Shown: positions 60,001 through 64,000 of the stretch, piece by piece
Layout of the letters: each line of letters starts with the position of its first letter
Position numbering within the stretch: position 1 is the first letter of the stretch
Source: Brassica napus
Lineage: Eukaryota; Streptophyta; Magnoliopsida; Brassicales; Brassicaceae
Length of the DNA: 64,000 nucleotides
Direction of reading: 5' to 3'
Assembly: GCF_020379485.1 (NCBI RefSeq)
Contig: NC_063446.1
Location: forward strand, 9,905,597 to 9,969,596
Program-made: the position numbers and the translations under genes
The notes under the pieces: generated by a model
What the model was told of the DNA's origin: nothing
Databases searched by the model: none
What the model saw: the letters and a program-made list of their open reading frames with translations, nothing else

Positions 60001-63000
60001 ATGATTGAGAAATTAGGATAACAAAAGTTTTTGTTGATAGAAGGGCATTCTTTTAGAATCTTTGATCAATAGGTTTAATTTTAGGTAAATTTTTTAAAAT
60101 TGCTTTTTTTGGAAAATCATCAATTCTGTATAGAAATATTGTAGATTTGAAATTGTGATTAAGCAATTGAGATAACAAGTGTTTTGTGTTGATAAATGGG
60201 CATTTGATAAGAATTTTTGAATAAAATTTTGTATTTCTCAAATAAATATTTATGAAACTGCTATTTAAAGAAAGTTATCATTTTGTACAGAAATATTGTC
60301 GATTTGGGATTGCGATTGAGAAATTAGAATAACAAGAGTTTTTGTTGATAGATGGACATTCTTTTAGAATTTTTGAGCAATATGTTGCATTTTTAAAAGA
60401 AATTTTCTAAAAACTGCTATTTTCGGAAACTTATCATTTTTGTAGAGAAATATTGCAGATTTGAAACTCTTGTTTAGAAATTAGGATAACAAGAGTTTTT
60501 GTTGATAGATAGGCATTCTTTTAGAATGTTTGATCAATTGGTTTAATTTTAAATTAATTTTTTAAAAATTCCATTTTTGGAAAAATCATCAATTCTGTAT
60601 AGAAATTTTGTAGATTTGAAATTGTGATTAAGCAATTGAGATAACAAGAGTTTTTGTTGTAGATGGGCATTTGATAAGAATTTTTGAATACTATTTTGTA
60701 TTTTTCATATAAATATTTCTGAAACTGCTATTTTAAGAAAGTTATCATTTTAAACAGAAATATTGTCGATTTGGGATTGCGATTGAGAAATTAGAATAAC
60801 AAGAGTTTTTGTTGATAGATGGACATTCTTTTAGAATTTTTGAGCAATATGTTGCATTATTAAAGAAATTTTGTAAAAACTGCTATTTTCGGAAACTTAT
60901 CATTTTTGTAGTGAAATATTGTAGATTTGGGATTGTGATTGAGAAATTAGGATAACAATAGTTTTTGTTGATAGATGGGCATTGTTTTAGAATTTTTAAG
61001 CAATAGGTTGCATTTTTTAAAGAAATATTCTAAAAACTGCTATTTTAGGAAAGTTATTACTTTTGTAGAGAAATATTGTAGATTTGGGATGGGATTGAGA
61101 AATTAGGATAACAAGAGTTTTTGTTGATAGATGGACATTCTTTTAGATTTTTTGAACAATAGGTTGCATCTTTTAAATAAATGTTCTATAAACTTCTATT
61201 TTAGGAAAATTATTATTTTTGTAGAGAAATATTGTAGATTTGAGATTGTGATTTAGAAATTAGGATAACAAGAACTTTTTTTGATAGATGAGCATTATTT
61301 TAGAATTTTTGATCAATAGGTTATATTTTTAAATAAAATTTCTAAAAAGTGCTATTTTGGGAAAGTTATCAATTTTGTAGAGAAATATTGTAGATTTGCG
61401 ATTATGATTGGGAAATTAGGATAACAAGAGTTTTTGCAGATCAATGGGCATTCATTCTTTTAGAATTTTTGATCCATTTGTTGCATTTTTAAATATATTT
61501 TATATAAATATTATTTTTGGACTGTCATCATTTTTTATAGGGATAAATATTGTAGGTTTGAGATTATGATTGAGAAATTAGGATAACAAAAGTTTTTGTT
61601 GATAGAAGGGCATTCTTTTAGAATCTTTGATCAATAGGTTTAATTTTAGGTAAATTTTTTAAAATTGCTTTTTTTGGAAAATCATCAATTCTGTATAGAA
61701 ATATTGTAGATTTGAAATTGTGATTAAGCAATTGAGATAACAAGTGTTTTGTGTTGATAAATGGGCATTTGATAAGAATTTTTGAATAAAATTTTGTATT
61801 TCTCAAATAAATATTTATGAAACTGCTATTTAAAGAAAGTTATCATTTTGTACAGAAATATTGTCGATTTGGGATTGCGATTGAGAAATTAGAATAACAA
61901 GAGTTTTTGTTGATAGATGGACATTCTTTTAGAATTTTTGAGCAATATGTTGCATTTTTAAAAGAAATTTTCTAAAAACTGCTATTTTCGGAAACTTATC
62001 ATTTTTGTAGAGAAATATTGCAGATTTGAAACTCTTGTTTAGAAATTAGGATAACAAGAGTTTTTGTTGATAGATAGGCATTCTTTTAGAATGTTTGATC
62101 AATTGGTTTAATTTTAAATTAATTTTTTAAAAATTCCATTTTTGGAAAAATCATCAATTCTGTATAGAAATTTTGTAGATTTGAAATTGTGATTAAGCAA
62201 TTGAGATAACAAGAGTTTTTGTTGTAGATGGGCATTTGATAAGAATTTTTGAATACTATTTTGTATTTTTCATATAAATATTTCTGAAACTGCTATTTTA
62301 AGAAAGTTATCATTTTAAACAGAAATATTGTCGATTTGGGATTGCGATTGAGAAATTAGAATAACAAGAGTTTTTGTTGATAGATGGACATTCTTTTAGA
62401 ATTTTTGAGCAATATGTTGCATTATTAAAGAAATTTTGTAAAAACTGCTATTTTCGGAAACTTATCATTTTTGTAGTGAAATATTGTAGATTTGGGATTG
62501 TGATTGAGAAATTAGGATAACAATAGTTTTTGTTGATAGATGGGCATTGTTTTAGAATTTTTAAGCAATAGGTTGCATTTTTTAAAGAAATATTCTAAAA
62601 ACTGCTATTTTAGGAAAGTTATTACTTTTGTAGAGAAATATTGTAGATTTGGGATTGTGATTGAGAAATTAGGATAACAAGAGTTTTTGTTGATAGATGG
62701 ACATTCTTTTAGATTTTTTGAACAATAGGTTGCATCTTTTAAATAAATGTTCTATAAACTTCTATTTTAGGAAAATTACTATTTTTGTAGAGAAATATTG
62801 TAGATTTGAGATTGTGATTTAGAAATTAGGATAACAAGAACTTTTTTTGATAGATGAGCATTATTTTAGAATTTTTGATCAATAGGTTATATTTTTAAAT
62901 AAAATTTCTAAAAAGTGCTATTTTGGGAAAGTTATCAATTTTGTAGAGAAATATTGTAGATTTGCGATTATGATTGGGAAATTAGGATAACAAGAGTTTT

Positions 63001-64000
63001 TGCAGATCAATGGGCATTCATTCTTTTAGAATTTTTGATCCATTTGTTGCATTTTTAAATATATTTTATATAAATTATTATTTTTGGACTGTCATCATTT
63101 TTTATAGGGATAAATATTGTAGGTTTGAGATTATGATTGAGAAATTAGGATAACAAAAGTTTTTGTTGATAGAAGGGCATTCTTTTAGAATCTTTGATCA
63201 ATAGGTTTAATTTTAGGTAAATTTTTTAAAATTGCTTTTTTTGGAAAATCATCAATTCTGTATAGAAATATTGTAGATTTGAAATTGTGATTAAGCAATT
63301 GAGATAACAAGTGTTTTGTGTTGATAAATGGGCATTTGATAAGAATTTTTGAATAAAATTTTGTATTTCTCAAATAAATATTTATGAAACTGCTATTTAA
63401 AGAAAGTTATCATTTTGTACAGAAATATTGTCGATTTGGGATTGCGATTGAGAAATTAGAATAACAAGAGTTTTTGTTGATAGATGGACATTCTTTTAGA
63501 ATTTTTGAGCAATATGTTGCATTTTTAAAAGAAATTTTCTAAAAACTGCTATTTTCGGAAACTTATCATTTTTGTAGAGAAATATTGCAGATTTGAAACT
63601 CTTGTTTAGAAATTAGGATAACAAGAGTTTTTGTTGATAGATAGGCATTCTTTTAGAATGTTTGATCAATTGGTTTAATTTTAAATTAATTTTTTAAAAA
63701 TTCCATTTTTGGAAAAATCATCAATTCTGTATAGAAATTTTGTAGATTTGAAATTGTGATTAAGCAATTGAGATAACAAGAGTTTTTGTTGTAGATGGGC
63801 ATTTGATAAGAATTTTTGAATACTATTTTGTATTTTTCATATAAATATTTCTGAAACTGCTATTTTAAGAAAGTTATCATTTTAAACAGAAATATTGTCG
63901 ATTTGGGATTGCGATTGAGAAATTAGAATAACAAGAGTTTTTGTTGATAGATGGACATTCTTTTAGAATTTTTGAGCAATATGTTGCATTATTAAAGAAA
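57081..64000 (+). repeat. Higher-order satellite repeat: ten-monomer unit of 1561-1567 bp
   Basis: The anchor TTTGATAAGAATTTTTGAAT followed by AAAATTTTGTATTTCTC occurs at 57081, 58642, 60203, 61768 and 63335. The units are therefore 1561, 1561, 1565 and 1567 bp, plus a 666-base partial unit cut by the window end. Copies are almost identical base for base, while the ten monomers inside each unit differ from each other. The unit contains ten GATAACAAG-type landmarks, giving an average monomer of about 156.5 bp. A 62-codon open frame recurs once per unit and is a passenger of the repeat. Confidence 0.95.

Noticed and set aside
58492..63373. A 62-codon minus-strand open frame repeated four times at intervals of about 1.56 kb
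   Set aside because: It recurs only because the satellite unit is copied; the peptide is low-complexity Asn/Lys/Ile/Leu-rich and lies in tandem repeat DNA.
49828..64000. Regular repeat-and-spacer look, as in a CRISPR array
   Set aside because: The conserved blocks are parts of a continuous 157-bp monomer with diverged interiors, in a plant nuclear genome; there are no unique spacers or cas genes.
46480..64000. Identity with the 178-bp Arabidopsis centromere satellite
   Set aside because: The monomer is about 157 bp and shares no recognisable motif with the pAL1-type repeat as I remember it; only a database search could exclude a distant relation.

Overview
This is nuclear DNA of a flowering plant of the mustard family (Brassicaceae), close to Arabidopsis. 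The genes have many short GT-AG introns, AT-rich intergenic DNA and plant-specific families (CDPK, Ariadne RBR ligase, chloroplast SecY2, REM/B3). From memory, most genes match consecutive Arabidopsis thaliana chromosome 2 genes around At2g31490-At2g31610. The exact species cannot be read from the sequence alone.

Layout. 1-755: a small complex I subunit gene (+). 1774-4631: CPK24-like calcium-dependent protein kinase (+, 7 exons). 5266-9424: ARI7-like RBR E3 ligase (-, 15 exons). 9643-10534: a MITE. 11728-13242: an F-box/LRR/FBD gene with a damaged F-box (-). 13807-16798: chloroplast SecY2 (+, 13 exons). 17716-18081: a small conserved plant protein (-). 18.1-21.3 kb: AT-rich DNA with MITEs. 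21353-22641: a decayed GDSL lipase (-). 23.6-24.2 kb: remnant exons. 24445-25571: a PIF/Harbinger element with a transposase remnant. 26005-27365: ribosomal protein S3 (+). 27804-28497: DUF1685 protein (+). 29407-31053: glutathione peroxidase (-). 31.2-36.6 kb: transposon-rich DNA (two hAT-type elements with perfect 8-bp duplications, a Helitron end, a REM fragment, a Stowaway-like MITE). 36844-38744: a three-B3-domain REM gene (+). 39317-42800: two-domain tRNA-His guanylyltransferase THG1/ICARUS1 (-, 13 exons). 42948-43160: a small membrane protein (+). 43.2-43.7 kb: a fold-back element. 44493-46349: an INO80D-like zinc-finger protein (-).

From about 46.48 kb to the end the window is satellite DNA with a monomer of about 157 bp. 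It has four zones: subfamily A forward, a 0.5-kb inverted block of A, subfamily B forward, and from 57081 a higher-order repeat of ten monomers (1561-1567 bp) in four complete copies plus a partial fifth. This array is the most unusual structure here. It begins about 130 bp upstream of the INO80D-like start codon, so gene-rich syntenic DNA changes abruptly to satellite.

The genes do not form a pathway; they are independent housekeeping and regulatory genes. All exon coordinates were derived by hand from splice signals, reading-frame phase and family resemblance. Multi-exon models whose exon lengths sum to an open frame (complex I subunit, CPK24, ARI7, SCY2, RPS3, DUF1685, GPX, REM, THG1, INO80D-like) are well supported.
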